A DNA stretch of 64,000 bases from JAXGXJ01 sp040772905. Its GTDB lineage: Bacteria; Actinomycetota; Thermoleophilia; RBG-16-64-13. Numbering within the stretch: position 1 is the first letter of the stretch; each line of letters begins with the position of its first letter. The translations under genes were made by a program, and so were the position numbers. The stretch lies in NCBI GenBank assembly GCA_040772905.1, contig JAXGXJ010000011.1, positions 32,959 through 96,958 on the forward strand, written 5' to 3'. Below the pieces are notes generated by a model that made no database searches, had not been told where the DNA came from, and was given only the letters and a program-made list of their open reading frames with translations. Of the stretch, positions 42,270 to 51,329 are shown piece by piece.

Positions 42270-45184
42270 GTAGCATAGGCGGATACCGCGTACCAGATGA
42301 CGCGGAAGTAACAAGTGCTCTTGCTCGTCTTGGGAAGCTGCCTCTTCGCCGAGCGTTCTACGGCAAACTCGAGAATCCGAATTGGGTTGTCCCTCTTCTC
42401 GAGCACGGGGCGTTCAAGAACCCTCCAGCGACCACCGTGATGCCTGATGGCATGGTCCTTTCAGACCCATGGCCTGAGATCGACTATCTCGTTCGAATGG
42501 CGCCTATTGTCAGCAAGGATGTTACCAAGGTGTTTGAGGGCATTGCAGCATCAGACAACCAGTGGGTTCGTCGCGGAATCATGGAAGCTGCGTCAGAGCT
42601 GTCGCCCGACGATTCAGCCAAGCTCGTGCCGTTCATCAAAGAATGGATTGGCGACAAGTCGGCCAACTTCAGGATTCATCCAAATCATATATCCCGTCTG
42701 ATTGTCAGACTTCTAGAGGCCGGAAAGAAGGCTGGGTATCAGTTGGCAAACGCATATTTTGAGCCGCAGCCCGCAGTACAGAAGCAGGAGTACAGACTGG
42801 CGGAACCCACAGCCGGGTTGGAGCCATACTGGTATGCGGAAAGCCTTCCGGCCGTTGCTCGGGCTCTCAGTGAAAAGAGCCGAGTACCAACCTTGATTCG
42901 TTGGCTAGAGAAGCACGAACAGTACTCGCGATCAGATGGTAAGAAGTCGCTCTATGACACAAGCCACATCTGGCGTCCCCTCATTCGTGAACCCGAGGAG
43001 CACAATGTTCACGAGATAGCTGACGCCTTGGTCGATGCCACGCGCGAAGCACTGATTGTTGAGGTCAGGTCGTCATCCGGCAATCGCCTGGTCAAGCTAG
43101 TTGAGCACGAGGAACCGCTGCTGCGACGCATTGCCTTGTTCGTATTGGCTGTCGCAATTGGCGAGATTGAAGACAAGACTTCCGGTTCGGCGCTGACGGA
43201 TCGAGAGAAGTGCTTGGCGGAAGCAGCGACCAAGGTTCTCGGCAACGAGGAGTTTCTTGAGGGTGAGTACTACAACGAATATGTACCTTTCCTACAGGCC
43301 AGCCTGGCTTGGCAACGTGGAGTGGACCCAAACCTGATCGTCGGCGTGATTGGATCTGGACCTCCATGGACGAGAGACGAGAGGCGTGAACGCTTCGCCA
43401 GAGACGGCGAAAGCGCCAACGAGGTCGATGCCAGGATCAAGCGAGATGAAAGACGCTGGCAGCAACGACTAATCTCCGGTCTAGATGTCAGTCTATTGCC
43501 CAAGAAACTTTCCGAATTGCAGATCGATCTTGACGCTGAGTTTGGTGCGTACGAGGAAGATGACCGGCTGACACGCGGCGGGACGTTCGTTGGTCCAACC
43601 AGTCCGGTGGACGTCGAAGTTCTTGGCGAAATGACCGACGATGATTTGCTTGAGCATCTTCTGTCTTGGCATCCAGATCCAGCCCAATGGGCCGGTCCTA
43701 GTCACGATGGTCAAAGTCGAGTCCTGACTGAAGCAGTGTCAAGCAAGCCCGGTAGGTTGTCTGATCGCATAGACGAATTGAAGAGCCTAAAGCCGATCTA
43801 CATCAGAGGGGTTGTGCGTGGCTGGAAGGCGACGGCAGAGGCCAAGAACGACCTTCCCTGGAAAGAGATTCTCCCTCTGTGCGAATGGGTTGTTGGGCTT
43901 GACGAAAACGCGGAGCTTGAACCCGAAGGGGATGAGTTCGATGACGACTCTGACTATCGACAGCTCAAGCTAGAGGTCTTGCGGCTTCTCGAGTCGGCAT
44001 TGGGTTTGAAGTCGGACGAAGCTGTCCAAGGATTCGAAATGGCAGACGCTCCGCGCATCGTCGCGATGCTAAGTGTATACGCAGAGAATGAAGAGCCGAC
44101 TCCGGAATATGAAGCGGAGTATGGGGGTTCAAATATGGACCCGCTCACACTGTCGCTGAACACGGTTCGGCCGATAGCGATCCGAGCACTCATTCGATTC
44201 GTGGGCCGATTTCCAGGAAGCTCGGCCGCGAAAGACGCGCTCCAAGTGCTAGATCGGCATATCGGTGAATTGGACCCTTCACTTGCTGTGGCCGCTGCGT
44301 ATGGGGAAGGTGCCGGACGTCTCTGCAACTCTGCCAGCGAGTGGATTGAAGATCGCGTGTCTAGGATCTTTGGAGATGCAGTGCCTACAACTGCGTGGCA
44401 GCAGGTCGCGCTATCTACGCTGCTGTCGGTCCATCGGGTCCATGCGGGTTTACTGGAAATGCTACGCAAGCCTGTGACGATCACGATCGAGCAAATGTCA
44501 GATGTGGATCTCGTCCAGGGCTGGCGTAGTCACGATCGCACAGTTCCTGAACTCGTTGGAGGTTGGATCGTTAGCTCGCTTGTGACTGATGGTCTGCAAT
44601 CTGATGACGCGTTGGTGACTGCTTGGTTTGACACAGCTGACGCTAAGCTGCGAGGTGAAGTGATTGGCAATCTAGGGTGGCAGATCATGAAGGCCAGCTA
44701 TGTGCTCCCTACCGTTCTGGAGCGCGTTGCCGATTTGTGGGACCAACGTATCGAGTTCGTCAAACAACACCCGGCAGAAGCTGCTGAACTGACCCATTTC
44801 TACTGGCTAGGAAAGGGTGGCAAGTACGGGGTATCCTGGTGGCTACCTAGACTCGAATATGTATCCTCGGTCGTTGAAGACTTCTCGACGCACGGAATGC
44901 TTGATGAGAGCCTTATTGAGGCCTCTGAACTTGATCCAGACACTACATTGAAGGTGCTGGAGAACACGCTTCGACGCACTCCATCACCTGGATCTATGCA
45001 TGAGTACGGACTGACGGAACACGTTGTTCCGCAGGCAATCGCTCGAGCCATGGATTCGGGTGATTCGGCTCTAGTTGATCGAGCAGCTGACTTCATGCAC
45101 AGGCTTGGAGACAGGGGGTACATCTCTCTGAAGGATCGCGTCGAGGCTCTACGTGCCAAGAGCCAGGGCAATCCAGAAACGTAG
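42266..45184 (+). CDS. Unrecognised 972-residue protein ending the type I RM operon
   Basis: This large soluble protein has no motif for helicase, nuclease, kinase or toxin that I can identify. Its composition and the spacing of Leu/Ala/Val with repeated short helices suggest an alpha-solenoid (HEAT-like) scaffold, for example around residues 60-140, 250-300 and 620-800. GTG 42266 overlaps the 228-residue gene by 4 nt. It is the last of six overlapping genes headed by hsdM. Helical-repeat proteins in defence loci often sense phage components or hold complexes, but this is inference. GC content appears lower than in the core. Confidence 0.75.
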   Translation: MSSIGGYRVPDDAEVTSALARLGKLPLRRAFYGKLENPNWVVPLLEHGAFKNPPATTVMPDGMVLSDPWPEIDYLVRMAPIVSKDVTKVFEGIAASDNQWVRRGIMEAASELSPDDSAKLVPFIKEWIGDKSANFRIHPNHISRLIVRLLEAGKKAGYQLANAYFEPQPAVQKQEYRLAEPTAGLEPYWYAESLPAVARALSEKSRVPTLIRWLEKHEQYSRSDGKKSLYDTSHIWRPLIREPEEHNVHEIADALVDATREALIVEVRSSSGNRLVKLVEHEEPLLRRIALFVLAVAIGEIEDKTSGSALTDREKCLAEAATKVLGNEEFLEGEYYNEYVPFLQASLAWQRGVDPNLIVGVIGSGPPWTRDERRERFARDGESANEVDARIKRDERRWQQRLISGLDVSLLPKKLSELQIDLDAEFGAYEEDDRLTRGGTFVGPTSPVDVEVLGEMTDDDLLEHLLSWHPDPAQWAGPSHDGQSRVLTEAVSSKPGRLSDRIDELKSLKPIYIRGVVRGWKATAEAKNDLPWKEILPLCEWVVGLDENAELEPEGDEFDDDSDYRQLKLEVLRLLESALGLKSDEAVQGFEMADAPRIVAMLSVYAENEEPTPEYEAEYGGSNMDPLTLSLNTVRPIAIRALIRFVGRFPGSSAAKDALQVLDRHIGELDPSLAVAAAYGEGAGRLCNSASEWIEDRVSRIFGDAVPTTAWQQVALSTLLSVHRVHAGLLEMLRKPVTITIEQMSDVDLVQGWRSHDRTVPELVGGWIVSSLVTDGLQSDDALVTAWFDTADAKLRGEVIGNLGWQIMKASYVLPTVLERVADLWDQRIEFVKQHPAEAAELTHFYWLGKGGKYGVSWWLPRLEYVSSVVEDFSTHGMLDESLIEASELDPDTTLKVLENTLRRTPSPGSMHEYGLTEHVVPQAIARAMDSGDSALVDRAADFMHRLGDRGYISLKDRVEALRAKSQGNPET

Positions 45185-45212
45185 GCCTGGTGACGGTCTG
45201 GTTTCGAACGGA

Positions 45213-45398
45213 TTATCGTTTGATCTTGTTAGTCGAGATATGGGGCGGCCGCATGCCGACTCCCCGCTTGCGGAGGTGCCTTCATACCGTTGATGACCAC
45301 ACGCCGAGCTGTTCCCCGATACTGGCTAGTGAATGACCATCCGCGAATAGCGCTCTGCTTTGCCTACCTGAGCCGGGGCGGTTCAGTCTGCCTCGCAT
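45213..45398 (-). pseudogene. Dead HTH gene, related to the gene at 50019-50462
   Basis: On the minus strand, a helix-turn-helix segment (LFADGHSLASIGEQLGV, SSTV) is followed by a TGA stop and continues in the same frame as RHLRKRGVGMRPPHIST to a TAA at 45213-45215. Restoring the TGA (probably from CGA, Arg) gives the order seen in the intact protein near 50 kb (LYAAGLSLTDIGVSLDVDRTTVRRHLLQRG). Sequence upstream of 45398 no longer aligns. It is therefore a nonsense-inactivated, truncated copy. Confidence 0.65.
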
Positions 45399-45452
45399 TG
45401 GGCCATTACCGAAATCGAGTCGCCGTGACTCACAGTGCCGGAGGCGTTGTCG

Positions 45453-46085
45453 ATGACCAACCACGGATCGGGTTCGTATGATCAATCCAATACCTCATTG
45501 GCCCATGATCGCCTTACCGCCTATGCCAAGAAGGTGGCGACTGCGCTGGTGAAGGCCGGTCATGAGCCACCAGAGCAATGGGAGCGCTGGAAGGAACTTG
45601 AGCACCGAGGTCTCTTCAGGAAGAAGTCCGTACTCGTTCCGTACCGGCGTTCGATGGGGAAGGCCTGGGAGGTGTACAGGACGAAGAAGATGTTCTTGAT
45701 GCAGCACATCGATCAACGGCGTGCTGGGCCTGGAGAGTGCGTCGGCTTTCTAATGCAGGAAGGCCATGTAGTCATTTGGCTCCGTAGAGATGGCACCCTC
45801 GATGTCCTGGAGGAGTGGGAAACAAGTCGCTCCGGCGTTCCAGATTGGATTGATGTTCGCTATGGCGAGTATGACGGTAGCGATGGAGATGCTCTTGGGC
45901 TGCCCGACTTCTTCATTGACACGCGCCGAGACAGGCGCCGCGAGAAGACCACCGGCTACTACGAGTGGCACGAGTGGAAACGAGTGCGCCGTCTACATCA
46001 TCAATTCGGCGTGGGTTTGTCCATGGCGTTGAAGCATTTGGCCTCGTCCCACGGGATAGAGTTTGCTCCTAGGCAGCGAGGTTGA
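45453..46085 (+). CDS. Hypothetical 210-residue protein
   Basis: This is a soluble, Trp/Arg/Lys-rich protein of unknown family. Landmarks are a helical N-terminus (RLTAYAKKVATALVKAG), a basic centre, an acidic segment (YGEYDGSDGDAL), and a C-terminal HEWKRVRRLHHQFGVGLSMALKH. ATG 45453 is preferred because GGAGG lies 8 nt upstream; GTG 45435 is possible. It converges on the CD-NTase gene and may be unrelated cargo. No function is claimed. Confidence 0.6.
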   Translation: MTNHGSGSYDQSNTSLAHDRLTAYAKKVATALVKAGHEPPEQWERWKELEHRGLFRKKSVLVPYRRSMGKAWEVYRTKKMFLMQHIDQRRAGPGECVGFLMQEGHVVIWLRRDGTLDVLEEWETSRSGVPDWIDVRYGEYDGSDGDALGLPDFFIDTRRDRRREKTTGYYEWHEWKRVRRLHHQFGVGLSMALKHLASSHGIEFAPRQRG

Positions 46086-46165
46086 TATTGCAGATAGGAC
46101 TGGGGAGGAGGCCAGCCACAGACCCAGCCGTTTTGGGCAGCCTTGGGGCACTGGACAGGCTGTGC

Positions 46166-47548
46166 CTACGTAGTGACGATGACGATCTGATGGTCCTTCG
46201 CCACCACCGCGCCATTCACTACCAGATAGCACTCGACGTAATGTGATCCTCGGTACAGCGAGGTCTCTGTTCTGCGATCCTTGCCGCCATCCCGGGTTAT
46301 TTCGCCGCGCAACTGCCCGACAGCCTCGGCCTCTTTGCCCCCGTTTCTGACCTTCCAGTAGAGCTGATATGGGCCTGAGACTCCTCCAAGACGCGCGGTG
46401 AATACGAGGCTACGGTTTTTGGGCACACGGTTTCCTCTGGTGGAAAGGTTGAACTGAGAGAAGCCCCTCTTGATCGTTCCATTGGGGCTAGACAATCCCG
46501 TGCAACGGCCCGAGATCCTCACGGAATATGCGGGATCTATGGCGATCCCAAAGCCGTAGGGCTCGCGATCGATGAACTGCTCCTTGCTCCATTCGACGGA
46601 GGCGCTACAGGGCGACATCTTGGCCGCCTCAACGAAGACACCTGCCTTGAAGGAATCACCGAATATCTCACGCCATAGCGTGATCGAGTTGTCCCTATCA
46701 GTTTCGTCATACGCCTCTTGCGCCTTGGCAGCGTAGGCCACCATGCGGGTACGAAAGTTCTCGTAGTTCCAGTCATCACCGTATCTATCCGTGAAGTTGT
46801 CCCCGGTGCCTGCAGGGTCCAGCACGGCAGGCATCGACTCGGGCAAGGACTTCGCCAGCTTGCCCATTAGGGTCACGAACGTCGACGGTACATCGGCATA
46901 GAGTGAGGGGGAGGTGCCAGCCTCAACCTCGTTTACTTCATCGCCCAGGAGAGTAGTAAGGATGATCGACTTGCATACAAAGGTACTCTTGAAGTCCCGG
47001 AGGTACTTGACCAACCGCACCACTTTCACGAAGGTACCGTTGGTCACTCGCTCACGCTCATCGATCCAGGCAGAGAATCCTTCCGGGTCGGACAGTTCGA
47101 AGCTGCCCTCGTCCTTCGGATCAAGTCTGTTTGTTATGAAGTGGTTGCCATTGCGTTCGACGTAGGGGACAAGGTCGATGTGGAAATCGCCAGCGTAGTT
47201 GATGCGTAGACAGCGCGTCTTACGTGACACTATGTCCTTGTATGTGCCGCTGTCACGGAAAGCAGAGTAGAGTTCCTGGATATAGTCCTTGGGCAGCCAA
47301 TCGGTCTGCTCTTCGAGACTCAGAAGCACGTCGGCATCAAACTCGTCGTTGTCGTCTACCGGCTTAATGATGGTCCGATGAGCCCACGAACCAGCCGGAA
47401 TCATTTCTAAGAACATATTCTCAAATGTCTCATGCGACGAGATGAAGCTTTCGACAGCGTCAACCCGGTCCTGAAGAGTGTCGAGCCTCGTCTTGTTTAG
47501 GTTGACTTCAGTGCGCAAGAAGGACTCGAAATCGGCGGTGAATTTCAT
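46166..47548 (-). CDS. CBASS cyclic-oligonucleotide synthase (CD-NTase) with AGS-C sensor
   Basis: This 460-residue nucleotidyltransferase has the GS...DxD signature of CD-NTases: AGSWAHRTII, then DEFDADVLLSL (about residues 47-72), and a third acidic position in DFHIDLVPY. The C-terminus (about 330-460) matches the AGS-C domain (YWKVRNGGKEAEA ... YRGSHYVECYLV), found in CBASS operons. It would make a cyclic di- or trinucleotide when phage infection is sensed. ATG 47548 overlaps the effector stop by 4 nt, so the effector is translated first. The AGS-C link suggests CD-NTase clade C or D; the product is not determined. Confidence 0.88.
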   Translation of the reverse strand: MKFTADFESFLRTEVNLNKTRLDTLQDRVDAVESFISSHETFENMFLEMIPAGSWAHRTIIKPVDDNDEFDADVLLSLEEQTDWLPKDYIQELYSAFRDSGTYKDIVSRKTRCLRINYAGDFHIDLVPYVERNGNHFITNRLDPKDEGSFELSDPEGFSAWIDERERVTNGTFVKVVRLVKYLRDFKSTFVCKSIILTTLLGDEVNEVEAGTSPSLYADVPSTFVTLMGKLAKSLPESMPAVLDPAGTGDNFTDRYGDDWNYENFRTRMVAYAAKAQEAYDETDRDNSITLWREIFGDSFKAGVFVEAAKMSPCSASVEWSKEQFIDREPYGFGIAIDPAYSVRISGRCTGLSSPNGTIKRGFSQFNLSTRGNRVPKNRSLVFTARLGGVSGPYQLYWKVRNGGKEAEAVGQLRGEITRDGGKDRRTETSLYRGSHYVECYLVVNGAVVAKDHQIVIVTT

Positions 47549-48717
47549 CGACGCACCTCGCAAGCCTCGGTGAAGGTTCCTTGATCATCTCGATCGAAGA
47601 CTAACCATGCCGGAGATACACCGGGCATGAGCACTCGGCCAAGAACAATGGCTGCTGAGATTGGCACGGCGCCAAACAGGGCTATCTCGGAGATCCTGCC
47701 GTGATCTGCCTCTATCTGAGCTAGGAACTGCCGGACGGTGTGTTCGAAGTTGCTCAGCGCTTGCTGGCTGTTGATGAGGTTCGGGGATGGACTTGCGGGT
47801 GAGACAGGCTGTATGGCGTAGTGGTTGAAGGTAGCCCGTTGCTCCTCGGGCAGATCATCGAGCGCAACTGTCCCCGATAGGTTGACAATGAGAGCGACTC
47901 GGTCGATGTCGCGATCGCTTGTGAGGGTGCTGACCTCGAATTGAGGGGGTGCGCCAGCCGTCTCCGGCCAGCGCCAGGCATTGCCTCCGTCCAGTCTCTG
48001 CCTTTGGAAGATCAGGGCCTCGACCTTGTCATCCAAACGAGAACCAAGGTGAACTAGAACAGGGATGCGCGCGAAGGCGAAGACTGCCAGTCTCAGAATC
48101 TTGTCTTGACGGATGCCATCGTTGACCCTCTCGAAGAAGGCATCTATCGCGGTGGCACACTGCTGGAAGTACTCGGCGGTCCCGGGGTTGGGTAGTTGGC
48201 GGAGGTCAATCTCGTATTCATTGATGTAGCAGCCGGGGAGCCTCTTAGGAAATACTCCTGAAGTGATGGCGGCATACTGGACGGTGTCGTAGGTAAGCTC
48301 AGGTTGAGAACCTCGAATTGTGCCCACCACTCGTATCAGTGCGGCCTTCCTGTCCGCTCCAACCCCAGTGGCCAGGCGGATTCGGTCTTCATGCTCTCGC
48401 TTGAACCTTGCCAACTCCTGAACGGTGAACCGGCCGATAACGCCTCCGTCATCAACCGGCTTGTGGCAGTTTCGGCAAAGCAGGAGAAGATTCGCTGCTT
48501 CGCGGCGTTCCTCTTCGGTCAGATCTGAATCGCCTCGGGGGGAGTCGCTAGACCATCCAACGTTGTGGGCGAGTTCTCCGATGGGAACAAGCTCGCCCAA
48601 GTCCTCATTTTCGTAGACGATCCGGTTACACAATACACAGCGCCCCGCAGAGGCAGCCCAAACCATCAGCTTGGTTCTAGGGGTGGGTTCCGGTCGCGAG
48701 GTCTTCTTCTTGGCCAT
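47545..48717 (-). CDS. cap5: CBASS effector Cap5 (HNH-SAVED)
   Basis: This 390-residue protein has an N-terminal HNH nuclease (CVLCN ... GELAHNVGW ... LLLLCRNCHKPVDDG, about residues 24-95) with two CxxC pairs and the catalytic His. The C-terminal SAVED domain (about 150-390) should bind the cyclic nucleotide made by the adjacent synthase. Known Cap5 proteins tetramerise on ligand and degrade DNA, killing the infected cell. ATG 48717 is chosen with GGAGAG 5 nt upstream, 8 codons inside the longer frame. No Cap2/Cap3 (E1/E2, JAB) genes are present, so this is a minimal CBASS. Confidence 0.88.
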   Translation of the reverse strand: MAKKKTSRPEPTPRTKLMVWAASAGRCVLCNRIVYENEDLGELVPIGELAHNVGWSSDSPRGDSDLTEEERREAANLLLLCRNCHKPVDDGGVIGRFTVQELARFKREHEDRIRLATGVGADRKAALIRVVGTIRGSQPELTYDTVQYAAITSGVFPKRLPGCYINEYEIDLRQLPNPGTAEYFQQCATAIDAFFERVNDGIRQDKILRLAVFAFARIPVLVHLGSRLDDKVEALIFQRQRLDGGNAWRWPETAGAPPQFEVSTLTSDRDIDRVALIVNLSGTVALDDLPEEQRATFNHYAIQPVSPASPSPNLINSQQALSNFEHTVRQFLAQIEADHGRISEIALFGAVPISAAIVLGRVLMPGVSPAWLVFDRDDQGTFTEACEVRR

Positions 48718-48773
48718 AACACTCTCCAGTGTAACGAACAATTGTTCGGCTGCATAGTCACGGCTGGTCTGGT

Positions 48774-49853
48774 CTAGCTGGCCATGAAGAAGATCCTCCG
48801 GCCGTCGGGGGTCTTTCCATCCGGATAGCGGCTGGCTATCTCCTGCCTTCTCGCTTCATCCCGAAAACGACCCAGGCTATCGAGGGCCAGATACAGAAGA
48901 TCATCGTGTCGCAGTCTGTCTTCGGCCTTGTTCTTCGTGTTTCCTACGGTGGACACTGTGACCCCGTCCCGATCGGCTATCTGCTCCAGGTTAAGGCCGT
49001 CGTAGAAGTAGCCGAGGATTGTCTCTCGTCTGCGATCTGAGAGCCGCCCAATGGCATCGTGGAACGCCTGCCGGACCTGAGGCCTCTCGCGGTACTCGTC
49101 GACTGTCACGAAGACCGGGCGGATATCACCCAGCCTCTGCAGCCATCGGCGGAAACCACGGGCATCTCTTAGCTCGGGAGGCTCCAGGGAATCCATCCCG
49201 GACAAGAATCGGGCAATGCGAGTCCGCTCGTATCTCGTCATGGCCCGATTCTCGCTCAAGTACTCGCTTTCATAGAGATGGAGTAGCTTCCACGACAGCG
49301 CTTCCCGGAACCAGCCGAACATCTTTCCCGGGAGAGTTGCCATGGGGTAGGCATGGACAAGTTCGAGTGTTGCCGACCGCGAAGCGTCAAAGAAGCGGTT
49401 GCGTTCCATATTCTCGATCCAGCGGGCCTCCTGGCGACGATGTCTATCGGGTGCGGGTTCCGCTTTGCCCAGGGGGGCTCCCTGTAAGAGCCTCTTGCAT
49501 ATAGATCTTCGCAGCGGTTCGAGAGTGAGTAGGACGAAGATGAGGTCACCCTCTGTGCCTTCGGGGTTTCTCTGAATCCCTTGGATGAGGCGTTCGAGCA
49601 GGTCCTGTTTGGCTGAGACGTGACCCATCGCGTCCAGCCAACGCCAATCCTCAATGAGCGGTACAACTACTTCCGCGTCTCGAAGCTGGTAGAGCTCCTC
49701 GTACTGCTTGATCATCCTCCGGGTGGCAGCGTCGGCGAAGTCCTGGCGAGATGGTTTCTGACGAGTGGTTCTGGCCGCAGCAGTTGCGCGCTCGCTGTCG
49801 TTCCGGAATGAGAACTGTGCCCAGTAGAACCCTGGTTTGGAGCAGTAGCCCAT
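48774..49853 (-). CDS. Sigma-region-4-like protein upstream of CBASS
   Basis: This 359-residue protein starts at ATG 49853, with GGAGG 6 nt upstream. Residues about 254-318 contain a helix-turn-helix like sigma-70 region 4 (QAFHDAIGRLSDRRRETILGYFYDGLNLEQIADRDGVTVSTV), but no clear region 2 precedes it. The rest is helical and rich in Arg/Glu/Trp. It lies 56 nt upstream of cap5 on the same strand. A regulator or infection sensor specific to this CBASS is plausible; other readings are a DNA-binding antirepressor or an unrelated gene. I have not seen this gene described in CBASS. Confidence 0.7.
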   Translation of the reverse strand: MGYCSKPGFYWAQFSFRNDSERATAAARTTRQKPSRQDFADAATRRMIKQYEELYQLRDAEVVVPLIEDWRWLDAMGHVSAKQDLLERLIQGIQRNPEGTEGDLIFVLLTLEPLRRSICKRLLQGAPLGKAEPAPDRHRRQEARWIENMERNRFFDASRSATLELVHAYPMATLPGKMFGWFREALSWKLLHLYESEYLSENRAMTRYERTRIARFLSGMDSLEPPELRDARGFRRWLQRLGDIRPVFVTVDEYRERPQVRQAFHDAIGRLSDRRRETILGYFYDGLNLEQIADRDGVTVSTVGNTKNKAEDRLRHDDLLYLALDSLGRFRDEARRQEIASRYPDGKTPDGRRIFFMAS

Positions 49854-50018
49854 GATCAGCCTCCATTTGTCGCGGGACGCTGTTGTGCGTCCTCTCATCG
49901 CCACAAGGGGGAGCCATTTCTATTGGAACGCCAAGAATGCTCGAAAGATCGCCGCTACCAGAAAAGAATAGCAATCGACCCGGACAGAAGATCTTGCGGC
50001 CAGAGGTGTCGGATCTGG

Positions 50019-50462
50019 TTAGGTGGAGGTGCTTCGGAGCACAAGGCCTCGTTGGAGTAGATGCCTTCGCACCGTCGTGCGGTCAACGTCGAGACTCACG
50101 CCGATGTCGGTCAGCGAGAGGCCTGCAGCGTAGAGACCTTGGGCCTCGTCGACTTGGTCTTCTCTCATGGGACGGCGTCGCATCGCGACTCCTCGTTCTC
50201 TTAGTAATCGACTTACCGTTTGGCGGTGACACCCGAATTCTTGGGCAAGACGATACACGGAGTGTCCTGCCTCATATCCCGCCACGAGCCCCCCAATGGC
50301 TTCTTCGGACAGCCACGCGTGACGTTGACGGAGCCTTGTGACTACCTCATAATGATCCGCGACGGGCACAACCCGTGGCCTAGCCGGGTGTTTCGCAGAC
50401 TGTGTGACTTGCTCCAGCAGGGATCGCCATTTTTCTGCATTAGCATCCGATAGGCCCACCAC
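50019..50462 (-). CDS. Double helix-turn-helix DNA-binding protein
   Basis: This 147-residue protein has two HTH repeats of the resolvase-associated type: EEAIGGLVAGYEAGHSVYRLAQEFGCHRQTVSRLLRERG (about residues 54-90), and LYAAGLSLTDIGVSLDVDRTTVRRHLLQRG (about 107-138). No catalytic domain is present. GTG start at 50462. A related, mutated copy lies at 45213-45398. Proteins of this type are common near the ends of serine-recombinase elements and may be directionality or regulatory factors; that role is inferred from position. Confidence 0.75.
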   Translation of the reverse strand: MVGLSDANAEKWRSLLEQVTQSAKHPARPRVVPVADHYEVVTRLRQRHAWLSEEAIGGLVAGYEAGHSVYRLAQEFGCHRQTVSRLLRERGVAMRRRPMREDQVDEAQGLYAAGLSLTDIGVSLDVDRTTVRRHLLQRGLVLRSTST

Positions 50463-50643
50463 TCAGCGCATCATGACGACGCGGCGTACCATCCGGGACA
50501 AGTGTTCTCGGCGAGGGTCATCGAGTGCGCCGATGGCGAGCAAGAGACTATCATCGGCTGCTGCGTCATGTGGCCGGGCTCTCCATGTCGCTTATGTCAT
50601 CTCCGACTCGTTCGGGGACGCGCTCCACGAGCCCCGGGATGGC

Positions 50644-51186
50644 TCAGCGGGACAGCCGGCGCGCGAAGTCGAGCAGGCGTTCGATGTCGTCAGGGGCCAT
50701 GGTCTGAAGCAGGCGCTCGAGCTCGGCCATAGCCGCCCTGCGGTCGCGATCGGAGTCCCTGAGCGACGACTGCATGAGGAAGCGCATGTCCGACGGATGC
50801 TTGGCTGGCGGGACGGAGTGGCCTTGGGCGGGGGTGGCGGCTTCAGCGGTCTTCGGACGGGGGCTGAACTCGCGCGCCCACGCCTGCGCGGAGAGGAGAG
50901 GCGCCGCCGTTTCGGCCTGGGCCTCCATGCGGGTCTCGGCGGCTTCGATCAGCTCCGACATGCGCAGTCCGAGCGCCGCGGCGATAGGGCCCAGCACGGA
51001 CGAGGACGGCGGCTTGTTGCCGTTCTCGATCTCGGTCAGGTAGGAGTAGGAGATGCCCACCAGCTCGGCCAAGTCCCGTCTCTCCAGGCCCCGGTCGGTG
51101 CGGAAGACCTTGATCGTCCGTCCCAGGGCCTCGGGGAACCCGGGGGGATACCCGAGGTCGTCTTCGTCGTTGCGTCTGCGTCCCAT
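50644..51186 (-). CDS. XRE family transcriptional regulator
   Basis: This 180-residue protein has an N-terminal HTH_3 domain (about residues 20-80, LGRTIKVFRTDRGLERRDLAELVGISYSYLTEIENGNKPPS) followed by an Ala/Arg-rich linker and a C-terminal helical domain. AGGAAGG precedes the ATG. It is transcribed divergently from the VWA gene across a 143-nt gap holding an inverted repeat, so it is the likely regulator of the VWA/ADP-ribosylglycohydrolase operon and perhaps of itself. Confidence 0.9.
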   Translation of the reverse strand: MGRRRNDEDDLGYPPGFPEALGRTIKVFRTDRGLERRDLAELVGISYSYLTEIENGNKPPSSSVLGPIAAALGLRMSELIEAAETRMEAQAETAAPLLSAQAWAREFSPRPKTAEAATPAQGHSVPPAKHPSDMRFLMQSSLRDSDRDRRAAMAELERLLQTMAPDDIERLLDFARRLSR

Positions 51187-51228
51187 GCGCCTTCCTGTCC
51201 GACCCCTCTGTCACACTAGGACTAAACC

Positions 51229-51290
51229 ATATCACGCCGATTCGCATATTGGCGGCGCCATTAGGCGCATAGTGACGCTATAGGTGATAT
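51229..51290. promoter_or_regulatory. Candidate operator for the XRE regulator
   Basis: ATATCAC (51229-51235) and GTGATAT (51284-51290) form a 7-bp inverted repeat between divergent XRE and VWA genes. The second arm covers the start of the VWA -10 box. Binding there by a repressor would block the VWA promoter. Function is inferred. Confidence 0.4.
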
Positions 51291-51293
51291 AAT
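51288..51293 (+). promoter_or_regulatory. -10 box of the VWA operon
   Basis: TATAAT, with transcription expected near 51300 and AAGGAGG (51315-51321) 8 nt before the ATG. Unlike several core genes, this is a normal leadered promoter. The -35 element is weak, in keeping with control by a regulator. Confidence 0.6.
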
Positions 51294-51329
51294 AACGCTG
51301 TTCGACGGTGTCCGAAGGAGGGGACAGAC

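Larger units (their letters stand above)
25718..50462. mobile_element. ssrA-integrated mobile element(s) with defence cargo; right end uncertain
   Basis: The left boundary is inferred from the tmRNA CCA end at 25717, followed by a large serine recombinase, mobility-type genes and lower-GC cargo. Cargo includes a type I RM operon and CBASS. GC content returns to that of the host core after about 50.5 kb, following an HTH gene related to a dead one at 45.2 kb. I searched by eye for a copy of the ssrA 3' end near 45.2 kb and 50.5 kb and found none, so the right attachment site is unlocated. Two elements in tandem are possible. Confidence 0.55.

Noticed and set aside
50463..50643. Right attachment site copy of the ssrA 3' end
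   Set aside because: Inspection shows no stretch matching the tmRNA T-arm or acceptor; only a trivial CTCCAC match.
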